64,000 nt of DNA from Tillus elongatus (GCA_964006375.1 OZ023265.1:156280547-156344546), one strand, 5' to 3'. Counted from the first letter of the stretch, positions 1-13,766 are shown. The notes: generated by a model not told the origin, from the letters alone. Numbers and translations are program-made.

Positions 1-95
1 TTTTGTTAATAACTTTTTGCAGTATCTTCATAAACGAAGGTAGTTTACTCCTAATAAATTTCATTACATCAGTTATAAACCAGCCTGTATATTAA

Positions 96-139
96 TTGAT
101 TTTGTTCATTTTCTCAACATCTCAGTTTAAAACAAAGCA

Positions 140-223
<84 letters not shown>

Positions 224-440
224 TGCTAAATATAGTAATAACAAAAAGGGCCTCAATCTCGCTCCGCCGCCTATGGGTAGTCTCCTTATAGATTACTTTA
301 CAAAAAATACCGGCAGAACCACATCCGATACATAATGAAAGAATTTAGATATTTCCACCAAACGAAATACGTTAATTTTCGTGCCGTTGAACCTCCCCAA
401 ATCATTAGTGGCCGACTACTTGTAGAAAAATAGTAATAAA
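96..440 (+). pseudogene. Penelope-like element (PLE) 3' fragment, GIY-YIG domain end plus 3' UTR
   Basis: The frame reads QFKTKQ, then a run of Ile-Tyr from a TA tract, then CIAKYSNNKKGLNLAPPP and GSLLIDYFTK before a stop. This lines up with the C-terminal end of the PLE at 61.5-62.5 kb (QLNSFESIYIAKYSYNKN, then VAPPPITSHLIDCFAK). Similarity continues into the non-coding part: 343-433 matches 62514-62604. In the family this is the tail of the GIY-YIG endonuclease domain that nicks target DNA. Everything 5' of it (reverse transcriptase, most of the endonuclease) is missing. The TA tract is in frame, so this short frame is a relic interrupted by repeat expansion and not a gene. Confidence 0.72.
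142..219. repeat. (TA)n microsatellite inside the PLE frame
   Basis: About 78 bp of pure TA. It sits where the related PLE at 62.37 kb has only a short gtatatatatt stretch, so it looks like expansion of a short native TA run. Confidence 0.95.
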
Positions 441-498
441 GTGATGGATTATATATATATATATACACACACACGGTATCTGTGGTGAACATTAGTAC

Positions 499-1200
499 CA
501 GGGGCGGCTCCTCAATAAGTGCGCCCGTGCGCGCGCACTACCGCCTGCCGTGGAAAAAACAATATATTTTAATAAATTTTTATTCACTTGTTTACCTCCT
601 GCATTTAACAAACAAAATTAGTGTATCGTGGATGGCAGAGAGTCGGCAGCCATTTATACAGAATACAGAATCAGAATAAGTATAGTGTTAATCATTGCAG
701 ACGTTATATACATTCATATCCATATAAAGCAGGCGGGCGGCGGTGTGTATTTTTCGGCGCTCTCGGGAAATGCGATACTTCAGTGTGAAATGATCGCCGA
801 ATCTTGATGATCGTCGTCGAAAACGACCGAATAAGCAATCTGTTGTGCGCTATAAAATTACACACTTCCAGTTGTAGTGGACTTTCGGCACAGCGTGTGT
901 ACCTACTATGTAGTAATTTTCTTCTTCGCGTCGAATTGTTTCTTAATTAGATCATTTCGTTGTTGTTTACATGTTCTAACAAGACAATTATTATTATTAT
1001 TATTATTATTACTTTGGTTACTACTTCGGGTTGCTTAATAAGTGGACAAAATCATTGTGATACTGTGATTAATTCAGTGGATATTTTAAATTTTAAGGTT
1101 AACCTTTTAAGGGACTTTTTAACTAATATAACGTATAACTAACTAGAGGAAAACTTGGTAAGTAGTTAATAAATATTAAGTTTAGTAAGTAGGTTTCTTT
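499..1200 (+). other. Possible hAT-type 5' terminal region, no complete gene
   Basis: The sequence starts CAGGGGCGGCTC, which resembles the ends of hAT elements of the ZMYM1-like group, and continues as a GC-richer leader. At 960-1142 is a 60-codon frame with an (ATT)n-encoded Ile run, followed by a donor-like GGTAAGTAG at about 1156. I found no matching inverted end downstream and no transposase, so this is at most a 5' remnant. The assignment rests on end similarity from memory. Confidence 0.25.
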
Positions 1201-1207
1201 ATAATAC

Positions 1208-1312
1208 ATTTTCGGGGAAAAAATAGGCGAGCCCTTCATTTTGCAAAAAGTTTTTCAAATGAGCGCGAACTAGGAACCCTAGAACCCATATTCGGGGTCA
1301 GTTTCAATTTTT
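1208..1312 (-). repeat. Repeat block A next to (TA)n
   Basis: Read on the minus strand, it contains TTGAAACTGACCCCGAATAT and then CTAGTTCGCGCTCATTTGA. The same block occurs at 28981-29060 (+), again directly abutting a (TA)n tract, and in diverged form at 41385-41460. It is a dispersed repeat of unknown class whose boundary coincides with microsatellite. Confidence 0.6.
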
Positions 1313-1316
1313 ATAT

Positions 1317-2015
<699 letters not shown>

Positions 2016-2583
2016 TGCGCACCCCCAATGCATTAAGGAACGAGTGGCTACTGCCTTACGCACTTGTTGCGTTCGAACTTTTAATATCTTGGGCGATATT
2101 AAACACACGACACCTGTGGTGAACATTAGTACCTAAGTAAGTACCTATTTGTTTTAATTAAAATAATAAACTGACATTTTCAACACAGTAGGCAAAATGT
2201 TCTACGTTTATACATGTTAATATTACAAAATACTCAACTAAAAAACTGTGTGCGTGTGGAAGATACTATTGTCATTTCTGAGTTCCGATGAAATTATCTT
2301 ACTACTATGAACACATTGTGTCAGGTTCCTCTTGTTAGCTTTTCAAATATAAAGTAAAAGTGACAGACTGTTTCATAGTAGGTTAAGTTCTATTCAGTTT
2401 CCTTTTACACAAATCAATTCCGATAGATAGCTATAGGAAGTGAAACGATTGATTTTACTATCTCAGCTTTATAAAACGATGTCATCTTCTGTGACAAATT
2501 CGAACCCTTTATGTCAATAAAGGTTAAAGATTTAGAGATAGGTAAGTACATTCTGGGTAACATCATTTGCAATATTTATAAAA

Positions 2584-2800
2584 GTCTGGACGCAGCAAGT
2601 GCCTTATGGAGGTGAATTTTCTTTAAAATGTTTTTAGTAGCAACTCTTCAATGCAAGCAGCTATATAGAAGGAACAATGTACCATATTATTCCAACATAA
2701 CTTGATTGAAAATGTAGAAAAATTTTCCGAAAAGAAACTTAAAACGTTTCCGAGAAAACTCGTTTCCTAGCTGACGAACCTTAGGTTAATAGCAATATAT
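2584..2800 (+). repeat. Fold-back repeat family, truncated copy
   Basis: It starts TCTGGACGCAGCAAGTGCCT, then matches the internal part of the ~350 bp family (AATGTACCATATT, then TTTCCGAAAAGAAACTTAAAA). The right terminus is missing, so this copy is 3'-truncated. Compare the full copy at 59948-60305. Confidence 0.65.
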
Positions 2801-2997
2801 TTCGACGAAAAATGCAAAAATGCAATAAGGAATGTTCAAAAAAAATTTAGGTATCACCAACGACTTATGGGCCATCCTATCGTCAAAATAATTTTATAAA
2901 ATGCAATTCAAAACACCCTATAGGTAACGTATGCAATTTTTTTTCGTATCTTGCATAATAACAATTATATTGAGATTTACCGTAGAAATGCGTCACC

Positions 2998-3176
<179 letters not shown>

Positions 3177-3299
3177 CATGCGCAAATACCCAGATGATCT
3201 TGACGATATTTCTTGCAGTCAGGTGGCTAAGGTTGCGGATGCAGCCAATTACTAAATTTGACCTTCATTCCTGTGTCCTCAGCGCATTTTGGGGAGCTT

Positions 3300-4640
3300 G
3301 GTTATCAGTAGCTATGAAGATACTCTTGTATCTGTAATTCCCCTCCAATAGCATTTGTGCACACATAATTATGGGAAGTGTCTCTGCCTAGAATATGCTT
3401 GCATACCGATCCAGACTGACAGCTATCCTGCATCCCGGTCTGGTATATATCCTCCGTATATACCGCCACCTGCTCCGCCTGCTCTTTTGGTCCCGTCAGT
3501 GAAATAGACAGTTCCATTGAGCGTTGGGCTGCTCCCACCTATCTTGTCTTTCCAAGTCGGGGTAATTATTTCGTACGATATAGTTGTGCGATAGGTTTTC
3601 TTTGTCCTGTCTGGGGTCATACTCAGGGTGTGAGTATCGTCTATTGTTATTAGGATGCTGCTGTGATCATCCCGCTATTTTCCCTCTTCTCAGTTGGTCT
3701 TCAGTCTATAAGCCCCCATGATTGCCTCAGCCTCCACAACTAGGTGTAGTGGCGACAGGTTCACCATGGTTTCCATAGCCGCTGTGGGCGTTGTTGTCAT
3801 CGCCACAGTAACGTCCAGACAGGCCATTCGTAGTACCTTGCTTAGTTTTTCCTGCAATAATGTGTAGGCGTTATTACACCACACTAATGATGCATACGTG
3901 GTGATGGGTGTAACCATTCTCAGGTATATCCAATGCGTCATGTGTGGCGATAGTTCAAATTTTTTTAGAAACATTCACCGACACGTCCATAAGGCTCTCG
4001 TGGCTTTATTAATTATCCTCTCCAAGTGCGGTATAAATGTCAATGTGCTATCTAAGGGTTACCTCTAGATACCTAACCCTCGTGACGCTTGGCATAGAGA
4101 TATCATATAGGCACACCTGTCTGAGCCCTCCTTGGTTTCATTTTCTTGTAAATGGCACAACAGAGGTTTTCATCGGATTTACTGCCAGACCCTCTTTGCC
4201 GTAACTTTTTTATACAAGTTCTGCATAGTCACTGAGTTCTTCCACTACGAGGCACCACAACTGGGATAAAGTACACCCGCCCTCGGGCATCCCCGAGTAG
4301 CCCACACTCCAGCGGTTTCTTCGTTGACTGCTGCGTATATGTCCCTGTGGTCGAACATGTTGAAGATCCATTAGAAAATTACCGACTGGGACGCTATCTT
4401 TTACTGCTCTTTTAATAGGTAAAAGAGATGTGTTGCCAAACGCCCCCTTTATATCTAGGAATACACCTAGTGTAATTTTTTTATCCCCTAGTGTCTTTTA
4501 TATCTTTCTAACCACCTTATGTAAAGCCAGTTCATACGATTTGACCGCTTGGTAGACATTCCGTGCTGAGCGGATATAAGCTCAGCACCGTATTCCCTCT
4601 AAATCAAACTCTCCAGCAATTTTAGAACAAATTAAGTTAG
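3300..4640 (-). pseudogene. RNase H-type non-LTR retrotransposon fragment (RT to RNase H)
   Basis: Read from high to low coordinates, the fragment gives a conserved RT finger region (about 4510-4600, VYQAVKSYELALHKVV), RT motif A as TLGVFLDIKGAFGN (about 4445-4487) and a KTSVVPFTRK segment (about 4160). Then come the RT thumb at 3690-3974 (ITTYASLVWC, then AMTTTPTAAMETM) and the start of an RNase H domain near 3430-3560 (VYFTDGTKRAGGAGGGIYG). Several frameshifts and stops separate the pieces. RNase H after the RT is found in the I, R1, LOA and Outcast clades; I cannot choose among them. The copy at 21.1 kb is a relative in the opposite orientation. Confidence 0.75.
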
Positions 4641-4867
4641 GCTTATTGGACTACAGGATTTCGCCCGGGCATAGAATTCCTTTCTCGGCTTGGGAATGAA
4701 TAAGTTTTATTTCCACCTAGCCACGTGCCCCAGAGCAAGACATGTCCGGAGCAACGATCACCGAATGGAGACCAAAACAGGTCTATCCCCTTTTGAAGGA
4801 GTGCTTGGAAGATGTGTACGTGTATGCCTTGCATGCGTTTATTCGACTATTATATTTATTGTTGCCA

Positions 4868-5277
4868 CTATTTGCTTAGTGTTCTTAAGTGATCGAAGTT
4901 TAGGTGGGCGAGGTTTCTTTGTAGGGTCCATTCCATTGTATAGTGTGTGGAAATGCATAAATGCGCCACAGGTGGCACATTACTCTCCAGGATGTTCAGT
5001 GTGGACAGGTCCAGCATATCCGTTTCCATTCCCAACTCCCCGGCTACTTCCGCTCTAATGCGGTCAATCGTTTCCCGGTTAATTCGAATGTTGGTAAGGA
5101 GGATTCGTCGCTGGTCTAAAATATATTTTATGGTCTTATTGGCCAGCTCTGGATATTTGTCTATTACTGTTATATGCAGCTCTGTCCCATATGGATTGTT
5201 TGATGTTTCAAATTTAGTAATTAGGAGATAGCGGAATAGGAATTCATTTTTTCCATCCGTCCAAACCGGTTCCTACC
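4868..5277 (-). pseudogene. Unrecognised open frame, about 135 codons, no start codon
   Basis: The minus strand is open from just after a stop near 5277 down to a TAG at 4868-4870. It begins EPVWTDGKNEFLFRYLLITK and contains YGTELHITVIDKYPELANKT and INRETIDRIRAEVAGELGME. The composition is protein-like, with charged alternating helices. There is no upstream ATG near the start. It lies between an RNase H-type element and an R4-like element, both on the same strand, so it is probably a piece of an upstream ORF of one of these or of a separate insertion. I do not recognise a domain. Confidence 0.4.
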
Positions 5278-5665
5278 TTTTGATGTACCGGGAGGGGTGG
5301 CCTCACGCTGCTGGACCTGAGGAGCAGCCACTTCCAGATTCTGTCTCTCTCCTCTATTGCTCTTGCTCTGTGACAGATTGGACTGTGTATGGTGTTGATG
5401 ACTTGTTCCAATGACCGATTATTATTATTATCTGATATAAGCGTTACACTTTCTCGGTATTACTACTGGAAACCTTTTGACTAACCCACCACGCGCGACG
5501 ATGCGGCTCGGCTTAATGGATGGGGATGAAATTCATCATATCCCATTATGCCGATATTATCATTACAATCTGATTTTGGTGCCCCAACACAGCAGACATG
5601 TTTGAGGTCGCCACTCAACTAAGGAATTTTCGAACTATGTGACATGTTTGCAGCAGAACCGCCGT

Positions 5666-6955
5666 CTACCCCACGTTAATGATGTTATTTGGTAATCCGA
5701 GTTTATTTAAATTTCCCATAACATTTTTGGTGACTATTCCTTCCGCCGACATTACGAAAGGATATATAGCCACCTTCTGGAGTTTCCATACGTTTTTTAT
5801 TTCATATTCCAAGTTTTCATACTTGTTGATACTTTCAATTTCAGTTTTGTGATTGTTATGGGACAGCGGTACAGCAATATCTATGATCACAGCAATGTCT
5901 GTCCTATTGATGTCCACAGTGTAGTCCGTTCTCATGGGTCGGTCCCAGTACAGGAGACAGTCTGCCGACTCCAGCACCGCCTCCGGAGAATACTTGTAGC
6001 ACGCTGATGTTGTTGGCGGGTTCAGGAGGCTGTATTTCAAAGCAATTTGTTGGTGGATGATCTGAGCGAGCTGGTTATGCCTGCCTAAGTAAGCTGAGCC
6101 TGAGAGGGCAGCCATGACGTGTTCGATGGTCTCTCTAACAACTGCGCATTTTGGACATTTATCCACCACTTCTAATTCTAGGCAATGCTTCTCTTAGTTT
6201 TTAGTTTTTACAGCCCTATCCTGAATGGCCATCATAACACCATCCGTCCCGTGGTAAAGTTTCCCCCCAACCGAACACATAAGCGAAAAAGTTTTATCAA
6301 TATGGTCTACCTGCAGGTGTTTGGGGTACCTTCCATGCATATCCTGGTCACTCCACTGGACCATACTGTCCTGGTCAGTTGTGTTGTCCAACTCATAGTT
6401 GGGCTGACCCAGACTAAGTGGAGTATAATCCTTATCTTCGCACACCACCAACTTTATCAGTTCGTCCTGCAATGCAAGAAAATGTTGTCGCATGTTTCGT
6501 TCTTGCTTAAAGCAGATGTTTTTTATATGGATTAATCCTCTGCCGCCTCCTTTCCGAGGTGTGTAAATTCTTCTAACAAATAAGTTGGTGTAAAGGCACC
6601 GGAGTTTCGTAAGAAGCCTTCTCGTGAGTCTGTACAGTTCATCCAAGTCGGTGTTGGACCATTTGACAACTCCAAAAGAGTATGTCGATACTGGTACCGC
6701 CCATGAGTTGATAGCAGCACAGAGGTTACCTCCGGAAAGCTTAGTATTTATGAGCTTCGTGACTCGTTTCCTATATTTCTCCTGGAACTCTCGCTTTAGC
6801 AGGCTATGATCCACGCGCTGGTTTTGAGGACTTCCTAGGTAGCTGTATATCTCTTCACGCGGTAGTTGTTCAATATCGCAGAAGGGTTGTTGGTGACCTT
6901 CGACTGCCCCTTTCCTGACGCTGGTTACAGCACATTTGTCGAGTCCAAACGACAT
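5666..6955 (-). pseudogene. R4/NeSL-like non-LTR element 1: RT thumb and restriction-like endonuclease
   Basis: One frame of 430 codons runs 6955 to 5666 with a single internal TAA at 6194-6196. The N-terminal part is RT palm/thumb (SFGLDKCAVTSV, then YLGSPQ). The C-terminal part has the zinc-finger-like CPKCAVVRETIEH, then RHNQLAQIIHQQ, then NRTDIAVIIDIAVP, which is the restriction-like endonuclease arrangement of the R2/R4/NeSL group. The usual PD of the catalytic core reads TD here. In this group the endonuclease sits after the RT and usually gives site preference. The copy is 5'-truncated where it abuts the 3' tail of element 2 at about 6957. Sequence 5278-5665 is probably its 3' UTR. Confidence 0.8.
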
Positions 6956-7107
6956 TTTTATTTTAATTTTTTTTAAAATTATTTTTTAAATAAATATGTT
7001 GGGCAACCGTCAGAGGCTCCGAAACACTCTGATGTCCACCCAACGTCATTACACCCAAGCACTCGCATCGGTCCAGCGGTGGTAAGAGAGCACGGGGCCG
7101 GAAATCA

Positions 7108-7641
7108 TTAATCCAGGTTCAGAGAACGGAGGAAGCGTAAAGATCCAAGGACGACAGATTTCTGAATCCTGCAAGCTAGTGAATATGCAGCGGCGTGGCA
7201 TGCGGAAATTTGCTCGAGTTCCCGCAGCAGCGTATTGGGCACACCCCCTAGACAGCCAAAAATCAGAACGACGAGTCGTACATTGTGTCCCGGATAAAGC
7301 TGCCTAAGCTCAAACATAAGGTCTCTATACTTGGTCCGTTTTTCTCTCTCCTTTATACTAACTTTAGCCTCAGCAGGAGCCGCGACCTCTATAACAAACA
7401 GGATTTTATTGTGTTTGTCGAGAAGGATAATGTCAGGCCTAGTAGCGGCTACTGGCCTGACAGTGGAGACCGGGAAATTCCAGTATATACGGCATCTCTC
7501 GTTCTCCACCACGGACTCAATATCCCCCGGTTGGTGAGACAGCACTGGTGTTTGGTCTATCCCATACGAATGTCGAAGATGGTAATACAACACTCGAAGG
7601 GCCGCATTATGCCGGTACACGTAATTGGCAGACGCCATCAC
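7108..7641 (-). pseudogene. RLE non-LTR element 2: restriction-like endonuclease
   Basis: A 177-codon open frame carries YVYRHNAALRVLYYHLRHSY, then IYWNFPVSTVRPVAATRPDI with ATRPDIILLDKHNKILFVIE, and a C-terminal GGVPNTLLRELEQIS. The RPD followed by downstream D and E is the expected catalytic pattern, and is better preserved than in element 1. The zinc-finger segment that should precede it is lost between 7641 and 7653. Confidence 0.75.
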
Positions 7642-7652
7642 CAGTCATGCAC

Positions 7653-8354
7653 TCAAGAGATGCATAAGAGTCTCCGGCGATTGATGACAGATTCTGCCAC
7701 CTCCACCAGCATCACGCGCTTGCGGTAGACCAAGGTGTTTATAAAACCATATTGGCAGGCCACGATGAACCCTTCAGTCTCCGATCGGAGCCCGGTTAAT
7801 TTAAAAAAATAAAAGGTCAGCCTCGTTGACAAGCCGTGTTCTTCTATATGCCGGAAGAGCATTTTGTGCAAAGGCTTGTCAACATGCTGCCCCAATAGGT
7901 GTTTTTGTAGGGCATCTCTAATTGTAGCTCTTAAGGTCGGAATGTCAAGGTCAGTCACAAACGGGCGATCATCTTGCCTTCTTCCCGACCTGTGATCGAA
8001 GCATAGTCCGAGCTCACCTGCTGATCTGCCTGGTGCCTTGAACAGGAATGCTTCTGTTCCTGCGACTTCGTGCGTTTGGACAATGCGCAGAAGAGGATCC
8101 GAGCTTTTAAGGATCCTGCAACTCATCTCAAGGACCTCTTTTCTGTGTAACCAATCCATGTTTGGTAGTCCCCTACCTCCGAGATGTCTTGGGAGGTATA
8201 AATGAGGAACTGACGATTTCGAGTGCAAGCTTCGATGTTTGTGGAGAAGCTTGAGGGTATCCCTATCCAATTGGCGCAACTCTTCCACTGTCCACTTTAT
8301 CACTCCAAAGTAGTAACAGATGACTGGAGCGGCAAGTATGTTGGTAGCCAGCAT
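7653..8354 (-). pseudogene. RLE non-LTR element 2: RT thumb
   Basis: An open frame of 233 codons starts ATNILAAPVICYYFGVIKWT and continues LYLPRHLGGRGLPNM, which matches element 1 in position and pattern (AVPVSTYSFGVVKWS, then IYTPRKGGGRGLIHI). It ends at a stop just before the endonuclease frame at 7641. Confidence 0.75.
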
Positions 8355-8659
8355 CTTGTTTGGCCCGGACAGCTCTGAATACCAGATTTACCGAAGCCGC
8401 TGTTTATACCTACCGCGAAGAGCCTCTTTCGTTTTTGCAGCGTCTTGAATGCCTGATTGCTCAACACCCAGGTACGCATAAGTCTCTCCGGCACCTAGAT
8501 GTTTTATGGTGCGTCCGTCTATGAGCTACGCATCATTTGGGTACCCTTAAAGTTGCCTCCTCTTTATAAGGACCACAGCGCACATGTCCATGCCAAGCTC
8601 CATCCCGGTGTCAAGCGTAAACTCCTGTATCAGCCGAAGAGCTTGTTGGAGCTCGCTTT

Positions 8660-9433
8660 CACCACAGGTATAGATTTTTAAGTCATCCATATAAAATAGA
8701 TGACTAATCCCGTTTCTTATGTTTGAGGGTGGCCCACAGAGATAACCGCGGGTTTTTCGGAGAGGCGCACTCGGCGGTAGCAGCGAGAGGCAAAATAGGA
8801 GAGGGCTAAGTGATTCTCCCTAAAAGACTCCCCTCCTATATGATATCAGTTGTGTAAGGGTTGTTCGGTCGCCAGATGTTATGACAAACCGTGTCCCCAT
8901 AATGATATCAGATGTTCTATACATTTCGCTAGTGGCTTTGGTACAGCAAGTTCGCCAAACAAGCAGCGCAACATATCATGCGACGACGTGTCGAACGCCT
9001 TGCGGTAGTCTATCCAGGCCATGGACAGATTTTGGAGATACTGCCGTGCGTCTTGTGCAACGCAACAGTCAATCAACAAATTCTCCCTACATCCATCCAT
9101 TTTTTTTTCTGGAACCGCGTTGCTCACTGAATTTCCCAAATATTGTTTCCACTACCCGCAACAACCTAGCAAACAACATCCTAACATCCTAGTAAAGATC
9201 TTGTAGCAGGTGTTCTGGCAAGTTGTGAGCCGGTAATTCTTTGGCTGGGACAGGTCACCTTTCTTTGGGACCAGTGCGGTTCCCCCTCGACAAACCACTG
9301 AGGAATTTGCTCCCCATGATTCAACCATGGGTTGAATATTCGAGCCAGCCGGCGGTGGACAGATTGAAAACTCTTCCGCCAGATGGAATAAATGCCATCC
9401 GGTACTGTGGCAGCGTAGTTGCGGCAACCTCAA
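8660..9433 (-). pseudogene. RLE non-LTR element 2: reverse transcriptase core
   Basis: The RT fingers appear as TALVPKKGDLSQPKNYRLTT (about 9230-9300), motif A as MAWIDYRKAFDTSSHDML (about 8975-9025), and the catalytic motif as HLFYMDDLKIYT, with YMDD at 8682-8693. YMDDLK is typical of the R4/NeSL-like RTs, whereas Jockey types have FADD or YADD. The three blocks are in different frames. Confidence 0.75.
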
Positions 9434-10116
9434 AGGGCTTCCGCAACCTCAGCATCAGTGATTGCCGCGCACACCTCTGGTTGTTCGGCATTGCAGTAAG
9501 CCGTAAAGTGCGCCATGCGCCGGAGTGGCTTCTTTAAACTGGGGCCTAGCCTCATAGATCTCCCTCCAGAAACGCTCGACATGTTGGACATTTAGTTGGT
9601 CACTGACTGGTTGCCTAGGTGGTTGAATTATGCGAGGGGGGTTCCTCTGAAAGGTTGAGTTATCAGCTATCCACGTCAGTCGCCTCAGCAACAACTTTTT
9701 AAGTGTCGCCAATGCCCGTATATTATCTAAGGCGTGCTGCTTGATATTTTGTAGCACTGCTATGCCCAGCGTGTGATGTTTGCGCCTTACAACGGCTGCC
9801 ACTCGTTGCACACGCCTAGTAAACGGCCTTCCGGCTCTTATATAGTCTATCACACACTGAATACGGAAGGATTCCTGTCTTGATTTTTTTTTTCAATTGC
9901 GCTATGCGTCGCCTCAACTGCACGACACTGCGAGAAGTTTCGGCACCTTGACCTGACGGCACAAGGGTAGAAGCAGCCGCATAGACAGCGCAGTTGATAG
10001 TCAAGATGTCCGCATCCTCCGGAAGTTCCTCATCGAGACCAGTCTCCAGTTGAGAGAGCTGTTCAGGCCTAGGACTAAATCTCACCTTGAGAAAAGCCCT
10101 TTGGCTCAAGTGATTC

Positions 10117-10623
10117 TCACTTAATCCAACAAGGAGCGGCAGGTGTTCTGTGATTGGTCGCAGTGGTGTTGGGATCCGGCAAGATATTCTTGTGTACCCT
10201 CTCCTGTGACGCATAATCCCGCAGATGTTGTGCGGTAGGAACATGCTTAGGATGCATGGATATCCACAAAGCATGCAACCTTCCCATGTATCCCCTCCTT
10301 GTAGGCGAGCTGTTGCCATAACACTGCAAAACATCGTTCCGAAGGTCATCGGTCCACTCCATTCTCGTTGCGCGGTCATTATCAGACATCCGTCCATTGT
10401 CCTCTCCACCTTGCCTATGGTCTCCATCCGATCGAGACTGGTTAGAGAGGACATTTGCATTTGTCCTACTGCAAACAAGTACAGTATTAGGTCGGCGCAG
10501 TGTATTGGCCTGCGTCGACCCCCACAGAATTTTGAATCTCCCAAAGGGGGTATTCATGCCCACATTCACAGATTTTCTGTGATTCTGCAGATATGTGGGC
10601 AGTTGCGACGCTGGCTGTACCAC
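10117..10623 (-). pseudogene. RLE non-LTR element 2: N-terminal linker region
   Basis: The frame includes MEWTDDLRNDVLQCYGN and GYMGRLHALWISMHPKHVPT, a conserved block found between the N-terminal zinc fingers and the RT in RLE-type elements. A second frame (9816-10544) continues the protein toward the RT, with the helix-rich stretch QLRRRIAQLKKKIKTGILPY. No zinc finger is visible upstream before the window changes to a different element at about 10640, so the copy is probably 5'-truncated. Confidence 0.65.
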
Positions 10624-10789
10624 CTACGTCATTCCGGATAGCGATAATTACACTACTGGCTGCATTGCACCTACCGTCCAGACTTTAAGGAGAGTCGAGA
10701 TGTGTTTATAAAAGAATCTGGTACTTTGGATAAAGGAATATAGGACACTGGTAGAAGAGAAGACAGGTAAGTTATATTATTTCTGGTAT

Positions 10790-11774
<985 letters not shown>

Positions 11775-11829
11775 TTGAGAAGCTATGTGTTGGTTTTTTG
11801 CTGGTTACATGGAAGTGCAAACTTTGGTT

Positions 11830-12615
11830 GAATTGCGCCAGTACATTTTTTCTGTTGTTTAGGATATAATATTTTTTTCCTAGAAATAAAAATTTACAAG
11901 GTATTTTGTAAAAATAACAGTTTTAGAAAGATATCACAGTGGAAAGTTTAGTGAAGTAATCGTCTATTTTTAAACAAAGAAGCTGGAAGTTGTTAATACT
12001 CGATGTTACACAAAACATTATTTTGCTTGTAATATTTTTTTGCTGACATTTACCTAAATTAATTCCAAACCTGGTTTTGAACTGACAACAAAATCAAATA
12101 AACAGTTTCAACAAGACGAATGTCGACATAATCGCATTGCTCCGAGTTTATATTCCTAATGGTGAACAAACAGAAATATAAGTGAGCAAACAATACTCTC
12201 AAAGGAGTAATCCGGATTCAATTTAAAAAATCGCAAAAGCGTTACTTAATCGACTGTTTTAGCACCAAGTAATGAGACATTGAGTGTTCGTGTACCAGTT
12301 TCCTTAACGAAACTTTTTCTTAATAAGGTCTATTAAAAAAGCTCTGAGCAAAAAACTGTAAAAGGACTTTCTGTTGCAAAAAATAATTTCGTATTTTATG
12401 ACATAATTGGAAGTAAAAGGATTCAGATTGCGTTCGACGCTGCCGAATGTTGAATACCTATTTGACGTGTTTGAGCAATGTTATTATAATCAATAAAAAC
12501 ATTTCTTTATAAGTGGCTGCGACTTGCTTATAGACCTGCATACTAGCCGGAATTTTGAAATACTTGATGTAAGCCAAAAATAACACGAATTTGACACTTT
12601 TCAGGAGCATTTCCA
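11830..12615. other. No gene seen
   Basis: AT-rich sequence between two retrotransposon fragments. I see no long frame, no clear repeat and no splice-bounded coding block. Confidence 0.6.
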
Positions 12616-13766
12616 GATATTTATTTATTTATTTATTAGAACTGCTCCATAGATCTCTACAAAATATCGGAAATAGTCTAAATACAAAAAACGGCGTATC
12701 AACGCTGAAATTTAAAATTAAAATATTCGTCCACAGAATATAAAGAATTCTCTCTGAAAAACGATTTTAAAGCAAGCCTAAATTGCCTTAGACTGCTCAA
12801 ATTTTTGACGCCGTCAGGTAAATATTATATAACCGTATTGCAGTGTTGCGAGTTGCCCGATTAATCTGTTCGATCCTATAAGGAGGAACATACAAATCTT
12901 TAGCCTGTCTTGTTTCATACGCTGTAATATTACCGCAGGTACTAAAAATTGCAATATTTTTCCTTACATAACAAAGCGCCTGAAGCATATATAGGCACGT
13001 CACTGTTAAAATGCCGTACCGTATAATTAATGGTCTACAAGATGTGGAAGATAGCAGGCCAAACATGGTGCGGACAATTCTCTTCTGCATTAACATAACC
13101 CTTCCCAAATGCACACCGCCGCCCCACCACAGTAAACCATATGCCAGGAGACAGTTGACACTACCATAGTAGCATGACCACTCAACGCCTGAGTACAACT
13201 CCTGAGTACTCAAGGAATCCCTCAGCTTCAGCAACGCGTAATTCCAAGATGCAAGAGAGGCCAGCACATAGCCAACATGGACATCCCATGATAAGTTAGA
13301 ATCCAGATGGACCCCCAAAAACTTTACAGACGTGCCCTGTCTTATTGAACCGTTATTAGATCTCATATATAGGTTCAGATTCGGATCCACACCCACCGGA
13401 GAAAATAAGCATTTCAGTCTTCGCGTGTTAAGAATCAGACCATTTCGCGAACACTAGGCTGACACTTGATACACACACATTAGCTGCAGTACCAATCTCT
13501 TAAAAAGTATTCCCTGACATTGCAGCAATGGTGTCATCTGCGTACAAAGTTAAGTGGTATTTTTGGAGATCATAAACAATATAGTCAAGAGAAGTTGTAA
13601 ACAAAACAGGGCCCCATATGCTGCCCTGCGGAACGCCACTGGACACGCCTGAAAATACAGACATATAGTTCTTACCTGCCTGTCGTTTCCTGACGGTCTG
13701 ACTTCTCCCAGAGAGGTAGCTTTTTAGCCATAAATATGCATTTCCTCTTATGCCATAATAAGTATG

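Larger units (their letters stand above)
6957..10623 (-). mobile_element. R4/NeSL-like non-LTR element 2, long but broken copy
   Basis: Parts of one protein can be followed on the minus strand from 10623 to 7108 through at least five frame changes. They are an N-terminal linker, RT fingers, RT palm with YMDD, a thumb and a restriction-like endonuclease. The ~150 bp after the last stop is 3' UTR, ending in an A/T-rich tail at 6957-6998 that touches the truncated end of element 1. Order and motifs fit the RLE-bearing clades. Frameshifts throughout make it inactive. Confidence 0.8.

Noticed and set aside
4690..5231. Plus-strand frames of 122 and 94 codons
   Set aside because: They are shadows of the continuous minus-strand frame at 4868-5277 and have no motif.
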